A stretch of DNA of 64,000 bases, taken from contig CBFHJH010000008.1 in assembly GCA_965656185.1 (NCBI GenBank), positions 60,104 through 124,103 of the forward strand, in the 5' to 3' direction. The notes under the pieces are model-generated. The model did not search any database and was not told the DNA's origin. It saw nothing but the letters and a program-made list of their open reading frames with translations. How positions within the stretch are numbered: position 1 is the stretch's first letter; every line of letters begins with the position of its first letter. Below are positions 26,064 through 34,160 of the stretch, piece after piece. A program made the position numbers and the translations under genes. This DNA comes from Croceimicrobium sp965656185. GTDB lineage: Bacteria > Bacteroidota > Bacteroidia > Flavobacteriales > Schleiferiaceae.

Positions 26064-26768
26064 CTATAGCTGTTCTTTAATCTTCTCAAAACTGTCTTCA
26101 CCTACTTTAAAGTGCCAGCTTTTAATTCCTAATTTCTTAGCGGCCTTAATGTTTTCTTTGCGATCGTCTACAAAGAAACAGTCTTCTACTTTTAATTTTT
26201 GTTCGGCAATGATCTTTTCAAAGAAGGCAGGTTCCGGTTTACGATGACCCTGCTCATGGCTGAAATAAATTGAGCTGAATGACTTTAAAAACTGATGATA
26301 TTGAAAGGGTCCACAAAGTTCCTTGATCTTTTCGAGGTGCAATTCATTGGTGTTGCTTACCAAATGCAGCTTATATGACTTCGCTAGGCGTTTTAAGGTA
26401 TTCATGTTTTCTTCAGGGATACAGGAATAGCACAAGGCATTCCAAGCCTTAAATAGATCGTTCTTAAATATCTTTTTCCGAAAAAAGAAGGGTTTCAAAG
26501 CCTCAGCAAATTCATCTTTGCTCAATTCTCCGCGCTCCATTTGCTCGAAAACATCGTGTTGGTCGGCCAGTTCCTCCTTGGCTCCCAATTGGGCGAATGC
26601 ATCGTAGGTTAGTTCTTGATCTATCGGAATNNNNNNNNNNNNNNNNNNNNNNNNNNNNNNNNNNNNNNNNNNNNNNNNNNNNNNNNNNNNNNNNNNNNNN
26701 NNNNNNNNNNNNNNNNNNNNNNNNNNNNNCATCACTGCTCCGAAGTCGAGTAAAAGGTCTTTTGGCAT
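26064..26768 (-). CDS. HAD-family hydrolase
   Basis: About 201 real residues plus a 99-N insert. N-terminal LLLDFGAVM is the degenerate HAD motif I (DFGGVL type), motif II LVSNTNELH, motif III/IV KPEPAFFEKII ... CFFVDDRKENIKAAKKLG. Such small HAD phosphatases act on sugar phosphates or dephosphorylate metabolites. The text before and after the N run (GAVM / IPIDQELTYDAF) matches family sequences with nothing missing. It converges on the anti-sigma gene with no intervening bases. Confidence 0.88.
   Translation of the reverse strand: MPKDLLLDFGAVMXXXXXXXXXXXXXXXXXXXXXXXXXXXXXXXXXIPIDQELTYDAFAQLGAKEELADQHDVFEQMERGELSKDEFAEALKPFFFRKKIFKNDLFKAWNALCYSCIPEENMNTLKRLAKSYKLHLVSNTNELHLEKIKELCGPFQYHQFLKSFSSIYFSHEQGHRKPEPAFFEKIIAEQKLKVEDCFFVDDRKENIKAAKKLGIKSWHFKVGEDSFEKIKEQL
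26631..26729. other. N run of 99 bases inside the HAD gene
   Basis: On the minus strand the codons ATG and ATT flank the Ns exactly. Joining them directly gives DFGAVM-IPID, the normal spacing of HAD motif I. The Ns therefore probably replace zero bases. Confidence 0.7.
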
Positions 26769-26850
26769 AGCTTGGAATTAGGTCACAAGATTACGTATTA
26801 TGGATATCATGAGAAAATCAATTTTGCGGTCTTTGGGCAGGATAATTTAC

Positions 26851-26858
26851 TATTTTTG
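26851..26858 (+). promoter_or_regulatory. -7 element upstream of tRNA-Ile2
   Basis: TATTTTTG matches TAnnTTTG, 29 bp before the tRNA 5' end. TTTG sequences at 26823 and 26832 could serve as -33 elements, with spacers of 24 and 15 bases. Confidence 0.5.
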
Positions 26859-26887
26859 CGGCCCTGATGTTTAAAAGACATTATACC

Positions 26888-26961
26888 GGGCCCATAGCTC
26901 AGCTGGTTAGAGTAGGTGACTCATAATCACTTGGTCGCAGGTTCAAGCCCTGCTGGGCCCA
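26888..26961 (+). tRNA. tRNA-Ile2 (anticodon CAT, lysidine-modified)
   Basis: 74-base cloverleaf: acceptor GGGCCCA pairs with TGGGCCC, D arm AGCTCAGCTGGTTAGAGT, anticodon arm GGTGA-CTCATAA-TCACT, T arm CGCAGGTTCAAGCCCTGC. CCA is not encoded. The CAT anticodon could mean Met, but the anticodon arm and the variable/T region (TTGGTCGC) follow E. coli tRNA-Ile2, which is converted to an AUA reader by lysidine modification. It is followed by a strong terminator. Confidence 0.88.
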
Positions 26962-26963
26962 CA

Positions 26964-26995
26964 AGAGCCATTTCCCTAAGGAAGTGGCTCTTTTT
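26964..26995 (+). terminator. Terminator after tRNA-Ile2
   Basis: AGAGCCATTTCC / GGAAGTGGCTCT hairpin with loop CTAA and a T run starting at 26991. Confidence 0.9.
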
Positions 26996-27297
26996 AGTTT
27001 GTAAGCTACTGTGATTTTTAATTTTCCAGTGATTTTTCTTGAATTCACAAAAATTCTCCACTCTGGCCGCTCTTCCATGCTGGCTCTAAGTTCTGATTGG
27101 GCTTTTTTGATGGGAATTAATAAATACCCCTCATTTTGTGACAATTCCTTGAAAATCACGTCTTTCCGATAACTTAATTAGGAAATCGAATGGGTATTTT
27201 TAGCACCTTTGTATCTTAAGCTAAGTGAGCGTCTTTAAAAGATTTAGTCTTAGTTTTTAAGGCTTTAAAACTAGAAAACAATTAAAAAACCCTTCTC
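26996..27297. other. Intergenic stretch without a supported gene
   Basis: About 300 bases between the tRNA terminator and the lipoprotein gene at 27298. The only open frame runs antisense through the tRNA and is spurious. The last ~100 bases are AT-rich and probably hold the promoter of the lipoprotein gene, but no exact TAnnTTTG was found. Confidence 0.6.
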
Positions 27298-28968
27298 ATG
27301 AAAAACAAGTACTTTGCTTTTCTGGCCCTAATAGCAATCGTATACAGTTGCGCCAAGCCAGATGACATTTTGAATGATTTTGACGTTCGTGTAACGCCGA
27401 ACTTCTATTCATACACCGTTCAGCTAAATGTAGAGGATATTACAGATCCTGATGCTGCCCTGCCTTCTGACTTGGATATTGAAGTAACTGGTCGTGACGC
27501 TGCTGGAATATATTATACTGATGGTACTAAAAACTTTGAGGTGTCAAATGGTGCATTAACAATGTTTATTGCAAAAGGCTTTGAACCAACTGAAAACCAA
27601 CCAGTAGAATTTGACGTAAGGTTAACCGCCAATGGCTACAGGAAAAACTCAAAGAAAATTACAGTAGAATATGAACAGTACTCGGCCATTGCAAGAGCTA
27701 GCTTATTAAATTTAAACAATTTGCCTTCTGGGGTGAGTAACAATACTGCAAGTGGTGCGGTTGATCCTGGTACAAATTCTCTTAGTCAGCCTTTAACAAT
27801 CAATGCCGGAACTGCAGATAGTACTTCTTCCGCGGACATTACTATTCCAGCTGGTAGTAAATTTTTAGATGCAGATGGAAACGTTATCACTGCAAAAGGA
27901 GGTGCATCTGATTTGACAGTTAGCGTTTTGAGTGTTTCTGATACTTCTAAATCTGGTCAAGACTCTTACCCTGGTGGTACGGGACTGCTTCAAGATGTGG
28001 ATCTAGGTGGACAAACTGAATCCTTTTTACTAGAGCCTTCATCCTCCTTTGATATTTCCATGGAGCTTGGTGGTGTTGAAGTTTCCGGTTTGGACGGAGG
28101 AAAGAAAAGCGGAGCGTTCACAAGCAAATTATACTTCTCTAACGGATTGTTGAACCCGGTTACAAACAATTCTTATGCAGTGGGTGATAGAGTTGGTGTT
28201 TTAGTTTTTAATTCTGAAAACCAACGATGGACCTATGAAGGCGAAACTACTGTACAGTCTGGAAATGGAAAATTATACATTGAGGTGTCACTAACAAAAA
28301 CTGGTCCACTCAAAGTGTACCCTAGTCCATCATCTATTAGTACTTCGATTGTAGCCTTCGGTGGTTATATTGAACCTAGCGCAACTAGTGAAACTAACAT
28401 GAAGCAAGCGGAAGGAAGTATTTCGGTTGGTAATATTAACCTTTATTATGGCCCTACTTTTAGAACTTCATTTAGACTGTTTGGGCACACATTTAGAGTG
28501 TCAACTAACCGTGTCGCTCAATTAAATAACAATCCAAGTTTTAGAAGTGGAGCTGGACAATGGAATGGCTGGGATGTTACTTATGATTTTGTTACACCAG
28601 TGCCCTCAGGAATATCGGCTGATGTTGCATTCGCAATGAAGGCCACCCAGGTTTCTCAAGGAGTGACAGTTGGATTTACATTAGAATGCGATGGGGCTTT
28701 CATTCAACCTCCAGCTTCTACGGTAATGAAATATAGGTTAACAAATTGTGGAAGCACTACTGGATGGCAAAACTTGATAACCTTTACATCTGAAAACGTA
28801 AATAATGCGGTATTTAACTTCCCTCAATTAGAAGAGGGTCTCAACTATGATTTTCTAGCCGTTCTTGGAAATAAGACCGTCGATACTTGCAATGTTGAGA
28901 TGTTCGATAACGGTTATATCTATGAGGTAGAAGCTCCAGCTGCTCTTTGTAGTGAAATCGGATTTTAA
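27298..28968 (+). CDS. Large lipoprotein, copy A of a paralogous pair
   Basis: 556 residues. Lipoprotein signal with Cys in IVYSCAKPDD. An N-terminal Ig-like segment is followed by PSGV (about 143), then IPAGSKFLDADGN, a YPGG stretch, MELGGVEVSG, and a segment GDRVGVLVFNSENQRWTYEG. The same landmarks in the same order occur in the protein at 29788-31404, so the two are paralogues though strongly diverged. The C-terminal part is rich in beta strands with a few Cys. Its bases look AT-richer than the neighbours. It is followed 21 bp later by an outer-membrane barrel gene. No known family recognised. Confidence 0.85.
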   Translation: MKNKYFAFLALIAIVYSCAKPDDILNDFDVRVTPNFYSYTVQLNVEDITDPDAALPSDLDIEVTGRDAAGIYYTDGTKNFEVSNGALTMFIAKGFEPTENQPVEFDVRLTANGYRKNSKKITVEYEQYSAIARASLLNLNNLPSGVSNNTASGAVDPGTNSLSQPLTINAGTADSTSSADITIPAGSKFLDADGNVITAKGGASDLTVSVLSVSDTSKSGQDSYPGGTGLLQDVDLGGQTESFLLEPSSSFDISMELGGVEVSGLDGGKKSGAFTSKLYFSNGLLNPVTNNSYAVGDRVGVLVFNSENQRWTYEGETTVQSGNGKLYIEVSLTKTGPLKVYPSPSSISTSIVAFGGYIEPSATSETNMKQAEGSISVGNINLYYGPTFRTSFRLFGHTFRVSTNRVAQLNNNPSFRSGAGQWNGWDVTYDFVTPVPSGISADVAFAMKATQVSQGVTVGFTLECDGAFIQPPASTVMKYRLTNCGSTTGWQNLITFTSENVNNAVFNFPQLEEGLNYDFLAVLGNKTVDTCNVEMFDNGYIYEVEAPAALCSEIGF

Positions 28969-28989
28969 TCAACCAAACCTATTTATATC

Positions 28990-29706
28990 ATGAAAAGATT
29001 TTTATCATTTATTCTTATCCTAGGTTTGCGTTCTACCGCCTGGGCGCAAGAAGCCACGGAAGCTAGTACGAGCGACTCTACCGAGAAAGTGATCGATAAG
29101 TATGAAATGTGGCAAAACCGCCACGCGATCGCCTTATCGGCGGGTTTACCGGGCTACGGTTTGGAATACGCCTACAACATTAACCGTAGCTTAAACATAA
29201 GAGCCGGATTCTTGATGTTCGCTTTTAATGATTACAATACCGACTTAGATATCAATGGTCAGGATGTAAACGTAAATGCTAATCTAAACTCTATGGTTTA
29301 CGACTTGATGTTGGAGTATCATCCTACCTCAAATAAGGCTTTTAAACTAGTAGCTGGTTTAGGTTATTTGAACGAGGTAGGGGTTAACACCCTCATTTTA
29401 CTCAATAATGATATCGGTTACGGCGACATTACCATCGACAATGAAGAAATTGGTAATATAGACCTAAGCGTTTCATGGACCGGCTTAGCTCCTTATATGG
29501 GTTTTGGCTTTGGTCGGGCTATTCCTAAAAAGCGGGTAGGTTTCGGTATCGAATTCGGTACTTACTATGCCGGAGGTCCCGATGTAGAAATCGTGGCTAC
29601 CGAGATGTTAGAGAATACTTCTCAGGAGGCTGAAGAATTGCAAGAAAACCTTTCTTCTTACGCCTGGATGCCACGAGTGATGGCGCGTTTGGCGATCAAG
29701 CTCTAA
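28990..29706 (+). CDS. Outer-membrane beta-barrel protein, copy A
   Basis: 238 residues. Signal peptide ending TAWAQ, a short Ser/Thr/Glu linker, then an 8-stranded-type barrel: HAIALSAGLPGYGLEYAYNINRSLNIRAGF, a loop with DINGQDVNVNANL, YHPTSNKAFKLVAGLGYL, LAPYMGFGFGRAIPKKRVGF, ending ARLAIKL. It shares these landmarks with the protein at 31416-32150 (GLDYAYRINPAF, LDGQNVNIN, IAPYLGLGFGRAVPKGRVGF, FRLSIKL). Probably works with the lipoprotein encoded just upstream. Function unknown. Confidence 0.85.
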   Translation: MKRFLSFILILGLRSTAWAQEATEASTSDSTEKVIDKYEMWQNRHAIALSAGLPGYGLEYAYNINRSLNIRAGFLMFAFNDYNTDLDINGQDVNVNANLNSMVYDLMLEYHPTSNKAFKLVAGLGYLNEVGVNTLILLNNDIGYGDITIDNEEIGNIDLSVSWTGLAPYMGFGFGRAIPKKRVGFGIEFGTYYAGGPDVEIVATEMLENTSQEAEELQENLSSYAWMPRVMARLAIKL

Positions 29707-29730
29707 GAAGCTCCAAAGATGTAGAATAGA

Positions 29731-29760
29731 AAAGGATCTCCATTGGGAGATCCTTTTTTT
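29731..29760. terminator. Bidirectional terminator between the two lipoprotein/barrel pairs
   Basis: Stem GGATCTCC / GGAGATCC with loop ATTG, A run on the left and seven Ts on the right. It can terminate both the rightward pair ending at 29706 and the leftward pair ending at 29788. Confidence 0.9.
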
Positions 29761-29787
29761 ATTGATCCATTTTTATTGATCTAGAAC

Positions 29788-31404
29788 TTACAGTTCGTTA
29801 CAGAAGTTACCCATTTCTATTTGAAAGCTGTAATCGGTTTGATTCAGGGTTTCGGTTTTATCATAGCGTTCGCCATTGTAATAGGCCCTGAAGTCATAGG
29901 TCTGGCCAAGCTCTACTTGAGTGGTGCTAAACGAACCTTGACGAACGTATCCCAGGTAGCGGTACCAGTTGCTATTGGGTGACTTATAGTAAAGGTAAAA
30001 TGAAGGCTTTAGGGTAATACTGGCATCATCTTCACAATATCCTTCTAGGTCTAAAGTGAAAACCGTTGGAGCAGGAGCATTTATAGTTATACTTGGATTG
30101 CCCGAGCAAAGTGAAATACTTCCGGTTTGACCTACTAGTGCGTTGCTTCGAGGGTCAAAGGCTTTAATTTGCACGGGAAAATTAGGCACATTTCGATAGG
30201 TGATTGTGCTGCCATCACCAATTAGCCTTCTTCGTGAAGCGTAGCGCGATACCGGTTGATTTGTGCCAGCGTAGACTACTTTCATCAAGAACCAATCTTG
30301 TGCTTCACTCCCCCAACCGGGAATGTTTACGTTAAGAGTCGCACATGGCCCCAAGTATTGATACACCCAGCGGAAGCCACTTCTGGTCCATTGGCCACCG
30401 CAACAACGGCTGCCATAAAAGTCAAGGTTCCACCAACTAAGGTGAGTGGTCTGATACTGCACCTGCAGACCGTTTGAGCCCTGCACTGCAACGCCAGTAG
30501 TTTCGTAGGCCCAAACTCCTTCAGTTTCGTCGAATGACCAAACCGGCACAGAGTCACCGAGAGCAATCACTGATCCAGTTTCGGGGTTTCGGGCACCCTG
30601 AGCAAGATCCATGGTTACCGTAATTGGTTTCGAAAAACTCTTTACTTCAGTGCCCCCAATTGACATGTTCATGGCAGTAAAGCCAGCGGTAAGGAAGTTG
30701 CCAGAACTAGCGCTGCCATCAGCTAGTGCTACTGAATCTGGGGCAAATCCTCCAGGAAAAGCGCTAAGAGCAGATTCGGAGCTAGGGTCGAATTGACCGA
30801 TATCAAGATTAAGGTCGCTACCGCTTAAGGGATTTCCGTTTCGGTCTAAAAAGCTAGTACCAGCAGGAAGGTTTATTTCCATGCCTACGGTTGCGCCAGG
30901 ACCGGCCCCTAAGGAAGTTGAATAGTTAGCCGCTAATGAATCGCCTTGAAGGGCCGTGCTTTCCGTTTTAAACTGTACTCCAGAGGGCGGATTTGTGCGG
31001 TTAACCATTGGAATACTCAGGATCTGACGTGGATTCTCAACATTGAAGTTGATGTCGTAATAAGTGTCTAGGTAGCCATCGGCGGTAATGTGCAATCGAA
31101 CGTTCTGGGGAGCTTCAGGAGCGGGATTGGCGCGAGGATGAAGACCTAGTTCAATTCTACCGTCTACCGGGCTCAGATCACTTTTACCAGATCCTTCGTA
31201 TACATCTTCGGCATTATTACTTTCTACGGTAATCAAGAGGTTGGCCGGTACAAGAGTCGTATCGGCGGCGTCAAATATTTCGACCATGGCCGAATATTGC
31301 ATCAGTTCGGGCTTAATGCCTAAACTGAAATCATTAAGTACCTGGTCGGTGTCGCAAGAAATAACAAGAAGGCCTGCTATTAGAATTGTAAGTAATTTCT
31401 TCAT
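29788..31404 (-). CDS. Large lipoprotein, copy B of a paralogous pair
   Basis: 538 residues from the ATG at 31404; the TTG six bases upstream is less likely. Lipobox VISCDTD. Landmarks match copy A: LNDFSLGIKPELMQYS near the N-terminus, NPPSGVQF, LPAGTSFLDRNGNPL, FPGG, MSIGGTEV, and GDSVPVWSFDETEGVWAYE. The C-terminal third (YGSRCCGGQWTRSGF onwards) contains a Trp/Tyr/Cys-rich domain not obviously shared with copy A. It lies 11 bp after the barrel gene copy B on the same strand, so here the barrel gene comes first. Function unknown. Confidence 0.85.
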   Translation of the reverse strand: MKKLLTILIAGLLVISCDTDQVLNDFSLGIKPELMQYSAMVEIFDAADTTLVPANLLITVESNNAEDVYEGSGKSDLSPVDGRIELGLHPRANPAPEAPQNVRLHITADGYLDTYYDINFNVENPRQILSIPMVNRTNPPSGVQFKTESTALQGDSLAANYSTSLGAGPGATVGMEINLPAGTSFLDRNGNPLSGSDLNLDIGQFDPSSESALSAFPGGFAPDSVALADGSASSGNFLTAGFTAMNMSIGGTEVKSFSKPITVTMDLAQGARNPETGSVIALGDSVPVWSFDETEGVWAYETTGVAVQGSNGLQVQYQTTHLSWWNLDFYGSRCCGGQWTRSGFRWVYQYLGPCATLNVNIPGWGSEAQDWFLMKVVYAGTNQPVSRYASRRRLIGDGSTITYRNVPNFPVQIKAFDPRSNALVGQTGSISLCSGNPSITINAPAPTVFTLDLEGYCEDDASITLKPSFYLYYKSPNSNWYRYLGYVRQGSFSTTQVELGQTYDFRAYYNGERYDKTETLNQTDYSFQIEMGNFCNEL

Positions 31405-31415
31405 GATCAATAAGA

Positions 31416-32150
31416 TTAAAGTTTAATGCTTAAACGGAAGTTCATTTGAGGATACCAGGCAAACTGAGCTAGATTTTCTTCCAGTTCAGCTTCTTCGGCT
31501 TCACTAATTTCGACAAGACCATAGCTGGCTGTTTCAATTTGCGGCGGACCAGTGTAGAAAGCCCCAACTTCAAGAGCAAAGCCCACGCGGCCCTTAGGTA
31601 CCGCCCGGCCAAATCCTAGCCCTAGATAGGGCGCTATGCGGTTCCAATTTACGCCTAAATCGATTCCGCCGATGTCGTCAGGGTAATAGATAAAATCGCC
31701 TTTGTCATCAGCATCTGGTCCGTCATCACCAATATATAGGGTGTCTTGAATACGTATGCCAATGTCAATCCGGTTTTGCACAAAATAAGCAGCACCAGCC
31801 ATGATTTTAAAGGAACTATTCGGGGAAGGGTAATAATCGAAGATCAGGCCAACTTGTTGTAGGTCTAAAGCAAGATTAATATTTACATTCTGACCGTCTA
31901 GGGAATATGGGACTTCCTGAAAGTCAAATTTGTTGTACATGCCCCGAACGCGAACGGAAAAGGCTGGGTTTATTCGGTAGGCATAGTCTAAGCCCACGCC
32001 TTGTGAGCCAAAGTTGATGCCTATGGCGTGTTTGCTGCCAAGGTCCATGGTGCTGTCGGTGCTAGTGGCCACGGTATCACTTTGAGCCAAGACTAAAACT
32101 GGACTCAAAAAGGCCATGGCCAAAAAGAAAAGGAATTTTTGGAGATTCAT
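31416..32150 (-). CDS. Outer-membrane beta-barrel protein, copy B
   Basis: 244 residues from the ATG at 32150 (MNLQKFLFFLAMAFLSPVLV, signal peptide); an earlier in-frame ATG would put nine extra residues before the signal. Barrel strands match copy A (28990-29706) through GVGLDYAYRINPAFSVRV, LDGQNVNINLALD, FKIMAGAAYF and IAPYLGLGFGRAVPKGRVGF. An acidic EAEEAELEENLAQFAWYP segment near the C-terminus corresponds to EAEELQENLSSYAWMP in copy A. It starts the leftward pair. Confidence 0.85.
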   Translation of the reverse strand: MNLQKFLFFLAMAFLSPVLVLAQSDTVATSTDSTMDLGSKHAIGINFGSQGVGLDYAYRINPAFSVRVRGMYNKFDFQEVPYSLDGQNVNINLALDLQQVGLIFDYYPSPNSSFKIMAGAAYFVQNRIDIGIRIQDTLYIGDDGPDADDKGDFIYYPDDIGGIDLGVNWNRIAPYLGLGFGRAVPKGRVGFALEVGAFYTGPPQIETASYGLVEISEAEEAELEENLAQFAWYPQMNFRLSIKL

Positions 32151-32269
32151 GTGAGAAGGTTTAATTAGACACCTCAATATACTACATTATTGATAAGCAG
32201 TAGTTTAGCGGAGTGTTATTTCATGGCTAAATGACCTAAACAACTCTTTTCAGTACATGAATGACCATA

Positions 32270-32292
32270 AAAAAAGGCCCCGAAGGGCCTTT
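32270..32292 (-). terminator. glmS terminator
   Basis: AAAGGCCC / GGGCCTTT stem with loop CGAA; on the minus strand it is followed by a run of Ts. It lies 20 bp after the glmS stop. Confidence 0.9.
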
Positions 32293-32311
32293 AAGTATCT
32301 GTTATTTTACC

Positions 32312-34153
32312 TTATTCTACCGTTACCGACTTCGCCAAGTTTCGAGGCTGATCGACATTACAGCCGCGCATTACAGCAATATGATAGGATAACAGTTGCA
32401 ATGGAATGGTGGTGAGCATAGGAGAGAAGACCTCCAAAGTATCGGCCACCTCAATAACATGATCGGCCATTTTAGCGATCTCACTGTCTCCATTGTTAAC
32501 TACCGCAATTACTTTACCTTCTCTGGCTTTAACTTCCTGAATGTTGGAAACGATCTTTTCGTATTGCCCACTTTTAGGAGCAATCACTACTACTGGCATG
32601 TTTTCGTCGATCAAGGCAATGGGTCCGTGCTTCATTTCAGCCGCCGGATAACCTTCCGCGTGGATGTAGGAAATTTCCTTAAGCTTCAAAGCTCCTTCTA
32701 AGGCTACCGGGAAATTATAACCCCGGCCTAGATATAAGAAGTTTGGAGCATCCTTATATAGCTCGGCGATGTACTTCGACTGAGAATCGCTTTTGAGCAT
32801 GTCCGTAATCTTATTAGGGATTTCGTTTAACTCGCTCAATAAACGATGGTAATAGCTTTCCTTAAGTAAACCTTTTTTATGTGCGATCTTGATCGCGATT
32901 AAGCTAAGCACCGCTACTTGAGAAGTAAATGCCTTAGTAGAGGCTACGCCAATTTCTGGCCCTGCATGGGTATATGCGCCGGCATGTGTTTCACGGGCAA
33001 TTGAGGATCCCACTACATTACATACTCCGAAAATAGTAGCTCCCCTTTCTTTAGCAAGTTTGATCGCTGCGAGGGTGTCTGCGGTTTCCCCACTCTGACT
33101 TACCGCGATCACCACGTCCTTTTCACTAATGATCGGGTTACGGTAGCGAAACTCGGAGGCGTATTCTACTTCAACTGGGATACGGGCGAGGTCCTCGAAC
33201 ATATACTCGGCCACTAAACCAGCATGCCAAGAGGTGCCACAGCCAATAATTATAATGCGTTGGGCATTGATCAGCTTTTCTTGATATTGATAGACCCCGT
33301 CCATTTGAATAAGCCCTTGATCGGGAAGCAGCCTACCGCGAAGCGTATCGCCAATGGACTTTGGCTGCTCATAGATCTCTTTCAACATGAAATGCTCATA
33401 ACCTCCCTTTTCGATAGAGGCTAAGTCCATTTCCAACTGATGGATATAGGGGTCGATATTGCGATTATCGGTAATGGAAAGAACTTCGACGTTCTCGCCA
33501 CGATTGATTACCGCCATTTCGTCGTCTTCCAAGTAAATTGCCTTCTTAGTAAACTCTAAGAATGGAGTGGCATCACTAGCGATGAAATGCTCGCCTTCGC
33601 CCACTCCCAAAACCAAGGGGCTACCTTTCTTGGCAACAACGATCTGGTCTTGATTGTCTCTATCAAATACGGCAATGGCATAGGCACCCACCACTTGGTT
33701 TAAGGCAATACGAACTGCTTTAGCCAGGGTGGTTTCCTCACTTTTACGCACGTCTTCAATTAGGTTCACCAATACTTCTGTATCGGTGTCACTATGGAAC
33801 TCATAACCCCGTTGAGTCAGGGCTTCTTTAATTGAGCCATAATTTTCGATGATACCGTTATGGATCAAAATTATTTGACCGCTGTTGGAGGCGTGAGGGT
33901 GGGCGTTTCGGTCACTTGGTTCACCGTGGGTAGCCCAACGGGTATGACCAATTCCAATGGAGGATTCGCCTATAGAGCCATTGATCTTGGCTTCCAGGTC
34001 ATCTACTTTTCCCTGGCACTTTACTAAATTAACCCCTCCGTTTAAAACGGCGATACCCGCGCTGTCATAGCCGCGGTATTCTAAGCGACGCAAACCATTA
34101 AGGATTACGGGGACGGCGTTCTTGTTACCAATGTAACCTACAATTCCGCACAT
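32312..34153 (-). CDS. glmS: Glutamine-fructose-6-phosphate aminotransferase
   Basis: 613 residues from the ATG at 34153, chosen because processing exposes Cys2 (MCGIVGYIG), the N-terminal nucleophile of the glutaminase domain; upstream in-frame codons belong to the previous gene. Glutaminase motifs GHTRWATHG and NGIIENY, then two SIS domains (GCGTSWHAGLVAEYMFE, SQSGETADTLAAI; LGRGYNFPVALEGALKLKE) and the C-terminal PRNLAKSVTVE. It makes glucosamine 6-phosphate for cell-wall and lipid A sugars. It follows a DUF4270 gene by 7 bp, part of a common flavobacterial cluster. Confidence 0.96.
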   Translation of the reverse strand: MCGIVGYIGNKNAVPVILNGLRRLEYRGYDSAGIAVLNGGVNLVKCQGKVDDLEAKINGSIGESSIGIGHTRWATHGEPSDRNAHPHASNSGQIILIHNGIIENYGSIKEALTQRGYEFHSDTDTEVLVNLIEDVRKSEETTLAKAVRIALNQVVGAYAIAVFDRDNQDQIVVAKKGSPLVLGVGEGEHFIASDATPFLEFTKKAIYLEDDEMAVINRGENVEVLSITDNRNIDPYIHQLEMDLASIEKGGYEHFMLKEIYEQPKSIGDTLRGRLLPDQGLIQMDGVYQYQEKLINAQRIIIIGCGTSWHAGLVAEYMFEDLARIPVEVEYASEFRYRNPIISEKDVVIAVSQSGETADTLAAIKLAKERGATIFGVCNVVGSSIARETHAGAYTHAGPEIGVASTKAFTSQVAVLSLIAIKIAHKKGLLKESYYHRLLSELNEIPNKITDMLKSDSQSKYIAELYKDAPNFLYLGRGYNFPVALEGALKLKEISYIHAEGYPAAEMKHGPIALIDENMPVVVIAPKSGQYEKIVSNIQEVKAREGKVIAVVNNGDSEIAKMADHVIEVADTLEVFSPMLTTIPLQLLSYHIAVMRGCNVDQPRNLAKSVTVE

Positions 34154-34160
34154 AGTATTA

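Noticed and set aside
26899..27159. 86-residue minus-strand ORF ending LNLRPSDYESPTLTS
   Set aside because: It reads antisense through tRNA-Ile2 and its terminator. Peptides of the NLRPSDYES type are a known artefact of tRNA genes.
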